A stretch of DNA of 64,000 nucleotides from contig NZ_JSVU01000003.1 in NCBI RefSeq assembly GCF_000952855.1, positions 1 to 64,000 of the forward strand, written 5' to 3'. Shown here one piece after another: positions 36,722-45,986 of the stretch. Made by a program: the position numbers and the translations under genes. This DNA comes from Aequorivita vladivostokensis. Lineage in GTDB: Bacteria; Bacteroidota; Bacteroidia; Flavobacteriales; Flavobacteriaceae. Under the pieces are notes generated by a model. The model made no database searches, was not told where the DNA came from, and worked only from the letters and a program-made list of their open reading frames with translations. Every line of letters begins with the position of its first letter. Position 1 is the stretch's first letter.

Positions 36722-36753
36722 CAAAATTAACGGCTATTTTCTGTTCCACCAAA
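36722..36753 (-). promoter_or_regulatory. promoter of the azurin gene
   Basis: Minus strand TTTG (36753-36750), 20 bases, TAATTTTG (36729-36722), giving a leader of about 30 bases. Full consensus match. Confidence 0.7.
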
Positions 36754-36822
36754 GTTAATTGGCTTCATTTCAAAAAAATTATGAAAATAGTAACATTTAA
36801 AAAGGACAGGGATCTCAGGAAA

Positions 36823-38160
36823 TTAAAATTGGTACGAATAGGCCAAGCCAGCACCAAAAACCGTGGAGGTTCTATTAGAAAAATCAACACCTCCTATCGT
36901 CGTGAAAATACCCAGTTTTTCGGTTTTATACGATAGCGAACCGTAGTTATACCAATACTTCCACTCCGGATATAAAGGGGCGCCATAAGTGCCGAGATAT
37001 TTTGAATAAGTGGTTTTTATTTTCCAGGTTAAGTTATTGAACTGTCCCATAACCCCCAAATGGTGTGTTTTGGATCTGTTGCTGATATACCGCGATTCCG
37101 TACTCTCCAAGGATAGTTCCTTATTGTATAAAATAAACGGGACGCCAATTACATTCTCCTCATAGGTCCAGCCGCTCCTGTAGATGGAATTGCTAAAATA
37201 ATTGTCCTTTCCGCTGCCAACTGATATCCCACTTTGGTCCACAGTGTCGATATATTCGTAGAGTATCGAACTTATAAAACGCTGGTTGTTCGGTTTAAAA
37301 TAAATACCCCACAGCCCATCGGGAAAATTCGCCCATCGTGTGCCGCTTCCATCCTCAATATAGTGGTCGTGATAGATAGAGAATTCCCCAAACTTATTTT
37401 TGAGGTCGTATTGCAATAAAATGCTCCCTAGGTGATTGCCCAGCTTATTTAGGGTTTCGCCCTCAATACCATATTCCTCCGTGGTGTGTGCAAAAAATAC
37501 ATTTACAAAATCCTTAAACCCGCTCTTTAACTTGCCCCATTCCGGCGAAGTACCTGCCCATTGTGCATAGTGCTGCACTTTTAGCGTAAGGATGTTGTTT
37601 TCATTAAACTTTGTGATTAACCCCAAACGCTTGTAATGCAGTTGCGTATTGTCCACATATCGGGTAACGTTCATAACATAATGTCCTATTCCCCAATCAA
37701 TGGCAAAGGTTTTTGAAATTTTAAAAGGGTTATTGGCTTCCAGTAGAAACCCAGGTAGAGGCCGGGCATTTCCGGACCATAGAAAGTTTTGATTGGTTGC
37801 GGAAAGACCATCCAATACTTCCTCTTGTTTCTTAGCTCCTGCGGTTGCCAACAGCCACGAATTTTCAAACTGAAGATACAAATCCCGACGCTGGATGGCA
37901 TCTTTCACTCCATCCCTGCCAAAGGCGGCTGCACCCGCATTGATTTTAAAAGTAGAATAATTAAGACTGGCATTAAGTTGGGCAGTTACCGAAAGATTTG
38001 TTAGCGCTCCCACTCCATAGTTCGTATTGGTGTGGAACCAAAACGGATTGTCATCTTTATTGGTCACGATAATTTTGGTTCCCACTTCCCCCTCAATCCC
38101 AAATTCTTGGGAAAAGAGAAACATTGGAAATAACAAAACTAAAACCAGGAAACCTTTCAT
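36823..38160 (-). CDS. capsule assembly Wzi family outer-membrane protein
   Basis: A 445-residue beta-barrel with a signal peptide (cut after LFSQ, about residue 17). The repeated amphipathic strands, the PFWFHTNTNYGVG block near residue 40, FLLEANNPFKISKTFAIDWG near 130 and a terminal aromatic Phe (LAYSYQF) fit Wzi-like proteins that bind capsular polysaccharide at the surface. It follows wzc by 13 bases, so they form one unit and this is the last gene of the export group. Confidence 0.87.
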   Translation of the reverse strand: MKGFLVLVLLFPMFLFSQEFGIEGEVGTKIIVTNKDDNPFWFHTNTNYGVGALTNLSVTAQLNASLNYSTFKINAGAAAFGRDGVKDAIQRRDLYLQFENSWLLATAGAKKQEEVLDGLSATNQNFLWSGNARPLPGFLLEANNPFKISKTFAIDWGIGHYVMNVTRYVDNTQLHYKRLGLITKFNENNILTLKVQHYAQWAGTSPEWGKLKSGFKDFVNVFFAHTTEEYGIEGETLNKLGNHLGSILLQYDLKNKFGEFSIYHDHYIEDGSGTRWANFPDGLWGIYFKPNNQRFISSILYEYIDTVDQSGISVGSGKDNYFSNSIYRSGWTYEENVIGVPFILYNKELSLESTESRYISNRSKTHHLGVMGQFNNLTWKIKTTYSKYLGTYGAPLYPEWKYWYNYGSLSYKTEKLGIFTTIGGVDFSNRTSTVFGAGLAYSYQF

Positions 38161-38173
38161 AGTAAGTAGCAGC

Positions 38174-40555
38174 TTATTGCTTATTCAAAATTCGTTTGAG
38201 CAACGAACGTTCCTCGCGCGAATAGGCATACCCATATTTATTACCATAACCGAAGTTGTTTAAAGCTACATTATTCAATACCATTGCCACGTTGGTAAGG
38301 CGACCGTCCTCAATGGCATCTTTGGCAAAATCCAACAGGCGCCTATCGGTATAGTCAGCCCGCACTACATAAAGGGTGATATCAGCCAGCTTATTGATCA
38401 AAATGGTATCGGTTACAAGCATTGCGGGCGCGGTGTCCAAGATTATATAATCGTATTGCTTCCGCAGCTCCTCTACTAAAGTGGAAGTGCGTTTCTGCAT
38501 TAACAATTCCGCGGGATTCGGCGGAATGGCACCCGATACAATTATATTTAGGTTTTCGTTATACTCACTCTGTGCCACTACATCTGCTACCTGCAGGTCT
38601 TCATATACAATATATTCCGTAAGACCTTTTTTAGCTTTTAAATGCTCAGGCAAATACCGTTGCAATTGCGGGTTCCGTATGTCGGCACCCACCAAAACTA
38701 CCTTTTTCCCGGTAAGGGCAAGGGTTAGGGCCAGGTTGAATGCTACAAACGTTTTGCCCTCTCCTTTTATGGTGGAGGTTACGATTAGGGATTTCCCCTC
38801 TTCGTTCTTCTCCAACTTATTGATAAACAAATACTGCAGATTGGTCCTGAAAATCCTATAGGCCTCTGCCATTATACTTTGGTCGTTATGCTTTATCAGG
38901 TCTGAGTCTCCTTTCTGCACCTTTGGTATTTCCCCAATAATAGGTATCGATTTAAGATGTCTTTCTACATCCTTTCTTCCTTTAACTTTGGTATTCAATA
39001 AATTAAAGCTATAAATACCGCCGAATGGCACAAGCAGTCCCGCCAAGAGGGCACCCAAATAAATCAGGGATTTTTTTGGCGATACCGGCTCCTGCGGGCC
39101 ATAGGCGCTATCCACTATCTTGGCCCTATCTGCCGTAGCCGCTAGGGCAATGGAGGCTTCCTCCCGCTGTTGCAGTAAAAAGAGGTAAAGTTGCTCCTTA
39201 ATGGTCTGCTGCCGTTCTATGCCCCTAAATATTTTTTCCTTCGCGGGAACCTGCGATATTTTAGAACTGATAATATTCTCCTGCATGTTCAGATCCTTCA
39301 TCGCTATGCGTAAGGCATTCTTTGAATTTTCGAGACTTTCCAATATGCTACTGCGCATTTGGGCTATCTGGTCATTCACGCTTTTCACCACTGGATTTTT
39401 GGGAGTGGAGGTTTGCAGCAGTTTATTTCTATATAAAATAAGTTCGTTATAGTTGTTCACCGCACTGCCCACGCTTTCATTTGAAATACCAATATTGGCT
39501 GGTAAAAGCTCATCCCGATCTGCGTTCTTCATATAGTCGATCATCGTGTTGCTCAACTCCATTTGGGTAGAGACATCCAATTGCCGCTTGTTAAACTCAC
39601 TTGCATTCTCCAAGGTTATTTGGGCCTCGGCCTGAATGTCCGTCAACCTATTGGTACTTTTAAAGTCTTCCTTATTGGTTTCTACCGAGTCCAGCTCCCT
39701 TGTAATAATCTGCAATCGGGATTCAATAAAAGCAGAAGTTTTCTTCGCAATCTCGTTTCGGTCCTGTACCGCATCCTTATTGTATTGCCGTACCAATTCA
39801 TTTAAAAAATCCTCGCCTTTCTCCCTGTTCTGCGTTTGTATGGAAAGTTCTACCACATTGCTCTTGGCATCTGTATTAAGAATGTTCACGCGTTCCTGAA
39901 ATCGCAAGGCCACGGTTTCCACGGAATTATAACTTACTAAAATAGTCTTGTTTTTATATCCCCTAAATTTTTCAGCATCGTCCAGATTTGGGAGGACCGT
40001 AATTACACCAAAGGGTAGTGATATTTGTTCCCCAAAAGAGTAATTGGTTGAAATATTAAGCGGTTCACTTTCCAGATGAAATTCACTCTCAGATAGCATT
40101 TTGAAATAAAGCACGGGGATCGGATCCACGAAACTTTCATCAAAACTTTGGAACTTCACTTCAAAGGGTCTGTATCCATAAAGTTCTGAGGTTTTTATAT
40201 TGCCCATCACTTCATACTTAATATTAAGCTGTAGCTCCTTTACCGTTTCTGAAATGAGCCTCTTTGAATTGAAAATAGCCAACTCATTGTCAATCTGGTT
40301 CGTCTTAAACCGGGAGAGAAAACTGCCAAATTGTGAAAAGGCCGCCATTTCCAGCGGACTCTGGGTTTTTTCATCCTTTATGATAATAGTTGCCTTGCTT
40401 TGGTATAATTGCGGGGTGTAACGCAAATAAAGAAAAGCCAAGACCAAGGCAATGAGTACCCCAATAACAAAAAAGTACCAATATCGGGTATATTGCTCAA
40501 TCATCTCCCTTAGGGAAAGTTCTTCTGCTTCTTGATTTTTTAGGTTGTCGTTCAT
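38174..40555 (-). CDS. polysaccharide co-polymerase and tyrosine autokinase (Wzc)
   Basis: A 793-residue bitopic inner-membrane protein that controls chain length and export. Order: Wzz domain with first membrane helix (about 31-50), long coiled coils (about 240-440), GNVR segment and second helix (about 505-525), then a BY-kinase domain with Walker A TIKGEGKT (about 603), Walker A' VGADIRNPQ, and Walker B YIILDTAPAM (about 710). The tail NNFGYGNKYGYAYSREE holds the Tyr cluster for autophosphorylation. Fused transmembrane and kinase parts are the Gram-negative layout. The locus shows no Wzb phosphatase. Confidence 0.94.
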   Translation of the reverse strand: MNDNLKNQEAEELSLREMIEQYTRYWYFFVIGVLIALVLAFLYLRYTPQLYQSKATIIIKDEKTQSPLEMAAFSQFGSFLSRFKTNQIDNELAIFNSKRLISETVKELQLNIKYEVMGNIKTSELYGYRPFEVKFQSFDESFVDPIPVLYFKMLSESEFHLESEPLNISTNYSFGEQISLPFGVITVLPNLDDAEKFRGYKNKTILVSYNSVETVALRFQERVNILNTDAKSNVVELSIQTQNREKGEDFLNELVRQYNKDAVQDRNEIAKKTSAFIESRLQIITRELDSVETNKEDFKSTNRLTDIQAEAQITLENASEFNKRQLDVSTQMELSNTMIDYMKNADRDELLPANIGISNESVGSAVNNYNELILYRNKLLQTSTPKNPVVKSVNDQIAQMRSSILESLENSKNALRIAMKDLNMQENIISSKISQVPAKEKIFRGIERQQTIKEQLYLFLLQQREEASIALAATADRAKIVDSAYGPQEPVSPKKSLIYLGALLAGLLVPFGGIYSFNLLNTKVKGRKDVERHLKSIPIIGEIPKVQKGDSDLIKHNDQSIMAEAYRIFRTNLQYLFINKLEKNEEGKSLIVTSTIKGEGKTFVAFNLALTLALTGKKVVLVGADIRNPQLQRYLPEHLKAKKGLTEYIVYEDLQVADVVAQSEYNENLNIIVSGAIPPNPAELLMQKRTSTLVEELRKQYDYIILDTAPAMLVTDTILINKLADITLYVVRADYTDRRLLDFAKDAIEDGRLTNVAMVLNNVALNNFGYGNKYGYAYSREERSLLKRILNKQ

Positions 40556-40659
40556 AACGTAATCTACTGGACAATTTTAAAGGCTTTAGATATGAAATTG
40601 CCTATTCAACTTTTTTGCAATAATGGGCCAACGTATTTACAAGCGGATTCTTGGGCGTA

Positions 40660-41448
40660 CTATCTAAAAATAATGGCCATGGCTGATAGAAGCAGCGAGG
40701 CAACGCTCACGTAAATGGCGGTATTTCTATTAAAGCTGCTGCTTTGTACCTGTGCCCTATTTGGTTCTACATAAACCACATCATTCTGTTGCAGATAATA
40801 ATATTCGCTATTTAAAACATCGGCACTTCTGAGGTCCAAATACTTATAGTTTTTGGTTTTGCCATCGTCGCGTATCACCAATACATTATCCCTTCTTCCA
40901 TAGAGCGTCAAATCTCCCGCTAGGCCAAGGGCTGCGGGCAGACTAAGGCGTTCCCCCTCAAAATTATAGGTGCCGGGCCTATTTACTTCGCCCAACAAAC
41001 TAACCTTAAAATTTAAGATCCGGATAGTAACTATCGGGTCTTTTACATATTCTGAAATACGCTGGGTCAACATATCACTTAGTTCCGTCCGTGTTAAGCC
41101 CGCCACCTTTATTTTGCCAAGAACAGGAAAATCGATGGTTCCATCCTGGGCAGTAAGATAAGCTTGTTGCTGGTTGTTCGCATTATAGCTAAGCCCTGTC
41201 GTTGTTTCCAATGCAGGTCTTGTTTCGCTCATCAGGTTAAAGGGACGTACCGCATTTAAATCGTATGCCGAAACCACGATACTCAACAGATCGTCGGGCT
41301 GTATTTTGCTATTTTTTTGAATGGTATCCAATAGGCGCTGCCCTTCAGACAGATCCTGAAAATATACAATCTTTTCTGAAGATACGCAGGATACGCCAAC
41401 CGTAACGAGTACAGAGAGTATAAAAAACCTAATTAAAAATTGTCTCAT
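40660..41448 (-). CDS. polysaccharide export lipoprotein (Wza type)
   Basis: A 262-residue outer-membrane export protein. Lipobox VSC at residues 19-21, poly-sugar export domain (QPDDLLSIVVSAYDLNAVRPF near 50, DGTIDFPVLGKIKVAGLTR near 105), a SLBB domain (SLLGEVNRPGTYNFEGERLSL near 150) and a C-terminal hydrophobic helix (YVSVASLLLSAMAIIF) that probably forms the membrane pore. It is shorter than E. coli Wza (379 residues) as usual in Bacteroidota. It has its own promoter 11 bases upstream; wzc follows after 104 bases. Confidence 0.93.
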   Translation of the reverse strand: MRQFLIRFFILSVLVTVGVSCVSSEKIVYFQDLSEGQRLLDTIQKNSKIQPDDLLSIVVSAYDLNAVRPFNLMSETRPALETTTGLSYNANNQQQAYLTAQDGTIDFPVLGKIKVAGLTRTELSDMLTQRISEYVKDPIVTIRILNFKVSLLGEVNRPGTYNFEGERLSLPAALGLAGDLTLYGRRDNVLVIRDDGKTKNYKYLDLRSADVLNSEYYYLQQNDVVYVEPNRAQVQSSSFNRNTAIYVSVASLLLSAMAIIFR

Positions 41449-41458
41449 AACTTTTTTG

Positions 41459-41490
41459 CAAATATAAACTTTTCTAATGCCCTCCCTAAA
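41459..41490 (-). promoter_or_regulatory. promoter of wza-wzc-wzi
   Basis: Minus strand TTTA (41490-41487), 20 bases, TATATTTG (41466-41459), ending 10 bases before the wza ATG. With the terminator at 41610-41632 it separates the export genes from the synthesis genes. Confidence 0.58.
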
Positions 41491-41602
41491 GGAATAAGGC
41501 TTTTAACCTAGAGAATTGTGTTTTTAATCTATAAAACTAATGCGTTACATCACCTTCTCTTCTGTTTTTATGACTATAAAACCATTTGCTACACACCTTA
41601 AA

Positions 41603-41632
41603 TAAACAAACCTTCATATATTTTATGAAGGT
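41603..41632 (-). terminator. terminator after the 4,6-dehydratase gene
   Basis: Minus strand ACCTTCAT (41632-41625) with ATGAAGGT (41617-41610), then TTGTTTATTT. It lies about 27 bases after the dehydratase stop. Confidence 0.7.
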
Positions 41633-41658
41633 CTCGGCATTAAAAATATACTTTCCAA

Positions 41659-43584
41659 TTAATTCTGATGATGCAGATCCAACATCTGATACTCGGAATT
41701 TTGACTTATAAACTCTGGCACTAGCTCCTTGATCCTCATCACCACTTCCGTTTTCTTGGTTTGGGTAGTAGCCTGCACAATAGCCTGTATCTTCATATTC
41801 ACACCATGAAAATCCCCTACCGGTACTTTGGAGACCAAGATCTTGGAATGGAAGGTAGGCAAGGTTTGCGCGGTATCATTTAACAATTCCTCATACAATT
41901 TCTCCCCAGGTCGCAAACCGGTTATTTGTATATCAATATCCTTATAGGGCTTAAAACCAGACAATTTAATCATTCGTTCGGCCATATCGAGAATTTTTAC
42001 GGGCTTGCCCATATCAAAAATAAATATTTCGCCTCCGTTGCCCATTGTACCTGCCTGTAGGACAAGTTGGCAGGCCTCAGGGATGGTCATAAAATATCTT
42101 ATAATATCCTTATGCGTTACCGTTACCGGGCCACCGGCGGCTATCTGCCTTCTAAAGTGGGGAATCACCGACCCATTGGAGCCCAAAACATTACCAAAGC
42201 GGGTAGTGATAAATCGGGTATGGGTGCCAATTTTCTCCTGAAGCGATTGCACATACATTTCCGCAGCCCTTTTGGACGCGCCCATTACATTGGTGGGGTT
42301 CACGGCCTTATCGGTTGATATCATAACGAACTTGTCTATCCCGTGCTGCACTGAAAGATTTGCGAGGTTTACCGTTCCGCTTATGTTTACTCCTACCGCC
42401 TCATAAGGATTTTTTTCAATCAACGGCACATGCTTATATGCGGCCGCGTGGAATACCAAGTGAAACTTGAAGGAAGTAAAAATCATCTCCAACCGCTCAA
42501 TATTTCTTACATCGGCAAGCACGGTCGTAAAATTCAGGTCGGGAAAATTTTGCTCCAAATAAAGCTCCATTTCATAAAGTGCAGATTCGGCATTGTCCAG
42601 CACCACTATCTCCGATGGATTGAACATAGCCAATTGCTTCACAATTTCACTACCAATGGAGCCGGCGCCGCCTGTTACCAAAATGGTCTTATTTTCCAGA
42701 TCGTTCTTGATGATTTCGGTATCTATTTCAATAGGATATCGGTCCAGTAGATCCTCAATTTCTATATGCTTTATCTGGGTCTCCAGGTCTTCTTTTTTAT
42801 TCCAATTCTCAACTGAAGGCATATTGAATACCTTTAGCTCGTTCGCCAAGGCAGCCTCCACGATCTCATTTGTTTCAGAAACCGATAAGGAATCGCGAAC
42901 CATCAAGATACCGTCAATTTTATGCTTAACCATAAGAGCTGAAAATTCTGTGGAGTCCTTATGGATGGGCGTTAAAAAAACAGGTTTCCCCAATACATTT
43001 AAGCTTTTGTTTGAACTATCCTCTGAAACGAAACCCACCAAATGGAAGGATTGATCAGATTCTGAGGTTAGCGCTCTTCCCAAATTTATGGTCTGATTGT
43101 CCATGCCAACAATAACCACCCGTTTTTTCAAATTCCCACTGTTCATTCTACGCAGGTATTGGTAGGATTCCTTTACTACTATCCTAAAGAATAACAGGAA
43201 GGTAAAGGAGAGAAACATATAAAGAATAGCAGCCGTAGTGAGAAATATTTTTTCATCCGTAAAGCTGAAATAGGCCGTATTGAATACAATCACCGAAAAT
43301 GCAGTCAAAAAGGAAGCCGCAGCTACCCTAAACACGTCGGTAAATGTGGAGTGGCGAACTATGCCCGCATAAGTTCTAAAAATATAAAAGAAGAAGACGT
43401 TCATGCCTATAAAAAATGCAGCGCGCCCCCAAAGGGGCCAAACGGTCTGAAATTTTAAAGGGGTTCCCTCCAAAATTAAATAGGTAATCCCAAAAGAGAC
43501 CAAACATATAAAAATATCCAGCAGAAAAACTGCCCAACGGGGTAAATAGCGTTGGTTCAATAAACCTATGGCTTTGGTTCGCAT
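41659..43584 (-). CDS. PglF/WbpM-type UDP-sugar 4,6-dehydratase
   Basis: A 641-residue membrane enzyme that turns UDP-GlcNAc into its 4-keto-6-deoxy form, the first step to bacillosamine-type sugars. Order: four membrane helices (about residues 12-130), a CoA-binding-like Rossmann domain (about 140-255), and the SDR domain with LVTGGAGSIGSEIVKQL (about 285) and STDKAVNPTNVMGASKR (about 410), where Met replaces the usual active-site Tyr as in this family. C-terminal RPGEKLYEELL is typical. I start at ATG 43584; a TTG at 43620 would add 12 residues. A -7 element TATATTTG (43649-43642) lies upstream. Confidence 0.93.
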   Translation of the reverse strand: MRTKAIGLLNQRYLPRWAVFLLDIFICLVSFGITYLILEGTPLKFQTVWPLWGRAAFFIGMNVFFFYIFRTYAGIVRHSTFTDVFRVAAASFLTAFSVIVFNTAYFSFTDEKIFLTTAAILYMFLSFTFLLFFRIVVKESYQYLRRMNSGNLKKRVVIVGMDNQTINLGRALTSESDQSFHLVGFVSEDSSNKSLNVLGKPVFLTPIHKDSTEFSALMVKHKIDGILMVRDSLSVSETNEIVEAALANELKVFNMPSVENWNKKEDLETQIKHIEIEDLLDRYPIEIDTEIIKNDLENKTILVTGGAGSIGSEIVKQLAMFNPSEIVVLDNAESALYEMELYLEQNFPDLNFTTVLADVRNIERLEMIFTSFKFHLVFHAAAYKHVPLIEKNPYEAVGVNISGTVNLANLSVQHGIDKFVMISTDKAVNPTNVMGASKRAAEMYVQSLQEKIGTHTRFITTRFGNVLGSNGSVIPHFRRQIAAGGPVTVTHKDIIRYFMTIPEACQLVLQAGTMGNGGEIFIFDMGKPVKILDMAERMIKLSGFKPYKDIDIQITGLRPGEKLYEELLNDTAQTLPTFHSKILVSKVPVGDFHGVNMKIQAIVQATTQTKKTEVVMRIKELVPEFISQNSEYQMLDLHHQN

Positions 43585-43651
43585 GCGTAATCGCTCTAAA
43601 AATTTGTTATTATGAGGCAAAGTTCGTAGGATTTGGGACTACAAATATAGC

Positions 43652-44788
43652 TTAATTATCGATTAACTGCATTAAAACATCGTTAATCTTCACTTTTTCT
43701 TCAATCCTAAGGTTCGAGCCCGAAGGCAGGCACAAACCAATCTCAAAAAGATTTTCGGCCACCGTATCGCCATAATATGGCGCGTCCTTAAAAACCGGTT
43801 GCAAGTGCATCGGCTTCCATAACGGTCTGCTCTCAATATTATTTTCCGCCATGGCCACACGCAGATCTTCATTGGAAAACCCGCTGATCTTTTTATCCAC
43901 TAGAATGCAGGAGAGCCAATGGTTTGAAAAGAAATCGGATGTGGGTTCCGAAAAAACCTTCACGCCACCTGCCCTTCCAAAAATCTCCTTATAAAACTGG
44001 TTCATTTTTCTTCGCAAGCCTACGTGTTTGTCCAAGACTTCCATTTGCCCTCGGCCTATCCCTGCCGAAATATTGCTGAGCCTGTAATTATAGCCTATTT
44101 CAGAATGTTGGTAATGCGGTGCGGCATCGCGCGCCTGGGTTGCCAAGAAGATTGCCCTTTCCTTGTGTTTTGGATTTCGGGAAACCAAAGCGCCTCCGCC
44201 CGAGGTAGTTATTATTTTGTTGCCGTTAAAGGAAAGGATTGAAATATCGCCAAAGGTGCCACATTTTCGGCCCTTATAGGTGCTGCCCAATGCTTCCGCG
44301 CTATCTTCTATTATGGGGATTTCATATTTTTCGGAAATCTTCTTTATCGCATCAACTTTATAGGGCATTCCGTAAAGATGTACGGCGATTATTGCTTTGG
44401 GTTTTTTCCCTTTTGCGATTCGGTCCTTGATTGCCTCTTCCAAATAATTTGGGCAAATGTTCCAAGTCTCAGGCTCGCTATCGACAAAAATGGGGGTCGC
44501 CCCTTGATACACAATGGGATTTGCCGAGGCCGAAAAAGTCATACTCTGGCAGATAACCTCATCGCCTCTTTCCACGCCCAATAAAATAAGAGCCAAATGT
44601 ATTGCTGCTGTACCCGAGCTTAATGCTGCAACGTGGCTTCCATGGCCAAGATAACTTTCCAATGACTTCTCAAAACCTACCACATTCGGCCCCAAGGGCG
44701 CTACCCAGTTGGTCTGAAATGCCTCGTTGACAAAAGCCTGCTCCGCGCCGCCCATATGTGGGGAGGAAAGATATATTTTTGAGTCCAT
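43652..44788 (-). CDS. DegT/DnrJ/EryC1 family sugar aminotransferase (PglE-like)
   Basis: A 378-residue PLP-dependent enzyme that adds an amino group at C4 of a UDP-4-keto-6-deoxy sugar. The PLP lysine is in LSFNGNKIITTSGGGALVS (about residue 190); other marks are LSSGTAAIHLAL (about 58), EDSAEALGSTYKGRKCGTFGD and YNYRLSNISAGIGRGQ. It directly precedes the dehydratase, its supplier of substrate. A promoter-like sequence lies 117 bases upstream, after an 11-bp repeat array. Confidence 0.93.
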   Translation of the reverse strand: MDSKIYLSSPHMGGAEQAFVNEAFQTNWVAPLGPNVVGFEKSLESYLGHGSHVAALSSGTAAIHLALILLGVERGDEVICQSMTFSASANPIVYQGATPIFVDSEPETWNICPNYLEEAIKDRIAKGKKPKAIIAVHLYGMPYKVDAIKKISEKYEIPIIEDSAEALGSTYKGRKCGTFGDISILSFNGNKIITTSGGGALVSRNPKHKERAIFLATQARDAAPHYQHSEIGYNYRLSNISAGIGRGQMEVLDKHVGLRRKMNQFYKEIFGRAGGVKVFSEPTSDFFSNHWLSCILVDKKISGFSNEDLRVAMAENNIESRPLWKPMHLQPVFKDAPYYGDTVAENLFEIGLCLPSGSNLRIEEKVKINDVLMQLIDN

Positions 44789-44904
44789 TAATTTGATGTT
44801 GGGGAAATATATTTAAAATTTCATTTACAGTAATATCGCATAAAGCTTACCCTATAATGAGGTAACAGCATAATATCTAATAGTATCGCACCTTTAAAAG
44901 GGCG

Positions 44905-44935
44905 CAAAGTTAAGAAATAATATGACGACATTAAA
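44905..44935 (-). promoter_or_regulatory. probable promoter of the aminotransferase-dehydratase pair
   Basis: Minus strand TTTA (44935-44932), 19 bases, TAACTTTG (44912-44905). It gives a leader of about 110 bases. Confidence 0.5.
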
Positions 44936-45004
44936 TGATAAGGGATTGACAAATTTATTCTATCCCTCAAATTTAATATTCTGTGCGAACCATATAAATA
45001 TTTT

Positions 45005-45065
45005 AGCTTTTAAGTAGCTTTTGAGTAGGCTTTAAGTAGCCTTTGAGTAGCCTTTGAGTAGCTTA
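45005..45065 (-). repeat. 11-bp direct repeat array
   Basis: Five consecutive 11-mers on the plus strand (AGCTTTTAAGT, AGCTTTTGAGT, AGGCTTTAAGT, then AGCCTTTGAGT twice), followed by a partial sixth. The period is close to one DNA turn. It sits about 70 bases upstream of the -33 of the probable aminotransferase promoter. Confidence 0.85.
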
Positions 45066-45189
45066 AACCTACCTCAACGCCAATGGATACAGCTCGAACG
45101 TAGGTGAAGACCTTCCGAAAGTAGCTAGATTAGTTTTGAACCATACATAGAAACAGCTGCGCAACATTAAAAATTAATTGAGAAAAAAT

Positions 45190-45753
45190 TTACTTCGTCA
45201 AAAAGAGCCACATAATCCTTAGGTCTTCCGCAAACGATCTATTGTAATAATAGTCCAAGTTCATTCGTACCTTGTCGGGAAAGATAACCTCATCATTGTA
45301 TTTTAGGGGATCCGTCTGTTCTTTCAAAAGGGCTTCCTCATTATAATATTTTAAAGCCGCCTTACTGATCAAACCCGGTTTCAGCTCCAATATTTTTCTT
45401 TCCTCCCCCTCCAGTTTATCGTAATATCCGGGAATATCGGGACGTGGGCCCACAAAACTCATTTGTCCAAAAAGGATATTTAGCAGTTGCGGCAACTCGT
45501 CCAATTTGGAACGCCGGAGAAAATTTCCATATTTTGAAACGCTCCCACAACAAGTTTGTAATGTCCGTATCTTAAAAATGGTAAATTGTTTGCCATATTG
45601 GCCCACCCTTGGCTGGCAAAAAAGAGCCTTCCCCGTATCAAAATAGGCGAAAAGCAATAACAAGAGTAGTAACCAGCCAAAAATCAGGAGACCAATTATC
45701 GAAAATGCTATGTCGAAGATCCTCTTGATAGAAATATTATTGTTGGTTAGCAA
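45190..45753 (-). CDS. phosphoglycosyl transferase (PglC-like sugar transferase)
   Basis: A 187-residue monotopic phosphoglycosyl transferase that loads a sugar phosphate onto undecaprenyl phosphate. Layout: one membrane re-entrant helix ([20 protein letters not shown], about residues 10-30), [23 protein letters not shown] with the catalytic Asp-Glu, and [17 protein letters not shown]. The end [21 protein letters not shown] is typical of Bacteroidota members beside DegT genes. It starts at TTG 45753; no ATG is available in frame. It has few residues outside the catalytic core. Confidence 0.88.
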   Translation of the reverse strand: MLTNNNISIKRIFDIAFSIIGLLIFGWLLLLLLLFAYFDTGKALFCQPRVGQYGKQFTIFKIRTLQTCCGSVSKYGNFLRRSKLDELPQLLNILFGQMSFVGPRPDIPGYYDKLEGEERKILELKPGLISKAALKYYNEEALLKEQTDPLKYNDEVIFPDKVRMNLDYYYNRSFAEDLRIMWLFLTK

Positions 45754-45892
45754 TTTTTAAATGGGTTGGGTATTAAGTATCACAGAGAGCAACCTGTCCT
45801 AAATGCAGGTCAAAGGGGTAGTATAAATGCAGCTAAGATCTTTTTTAAACTTTCTAAAATACAACTTAAAGTATTGAGTCCGCATTCTTACC

Positions 45893-45961
45893 TCAACCTA
45901 TCACCCTGCCGGGATTCCCAACCACTACTGTGGCCTCGGGAACATTATGGATAATGGCGAT
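45893..45961 (-). pseudogene. 3' fossil of a PglD-type hexapeptide acetyltransferase
   Basis: On the minus strand the frame from 45961 to the stop at 45893 reads IAIIHNVPEATVVVGNPGRV then IG. This is the closing segment of left-handed beta-helix acetyltransferases (NeuD/PglD type), whose usual ending is like VPEGATVVGNPAKVIG. An in-frame TGA lies immediately upstream (45964-45962) and no other part of such a gene is visible. About 21 codons of roughly 210 remain. The place, next to a PglC-like gene, is where pglD commonly lies. Confidence 0.78.
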
Positions 45962-45986
45962 TCAACTTTTATTTATGGGATAAAAT

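Larger units (their letters stand above)
44789..45189. other. gene-free stretch upstream of the aminotransferase
   Basis: Holds a probable minus-strand promoter (44905-44935) and an 11-bp direct repeat array (45005-45059). No reading frame of note is seen. The hairpin potential is low and no terminator was found after the sugar transferase stop at 45190. Confidence 0.6.

Noticed and set aside
45754-45986. A full extra gene between the ATP-grasp gene and the sugar transferase
   Set aside because: Stops occur in all frames; only the 21-codon acetyltransferase end is protein-like.
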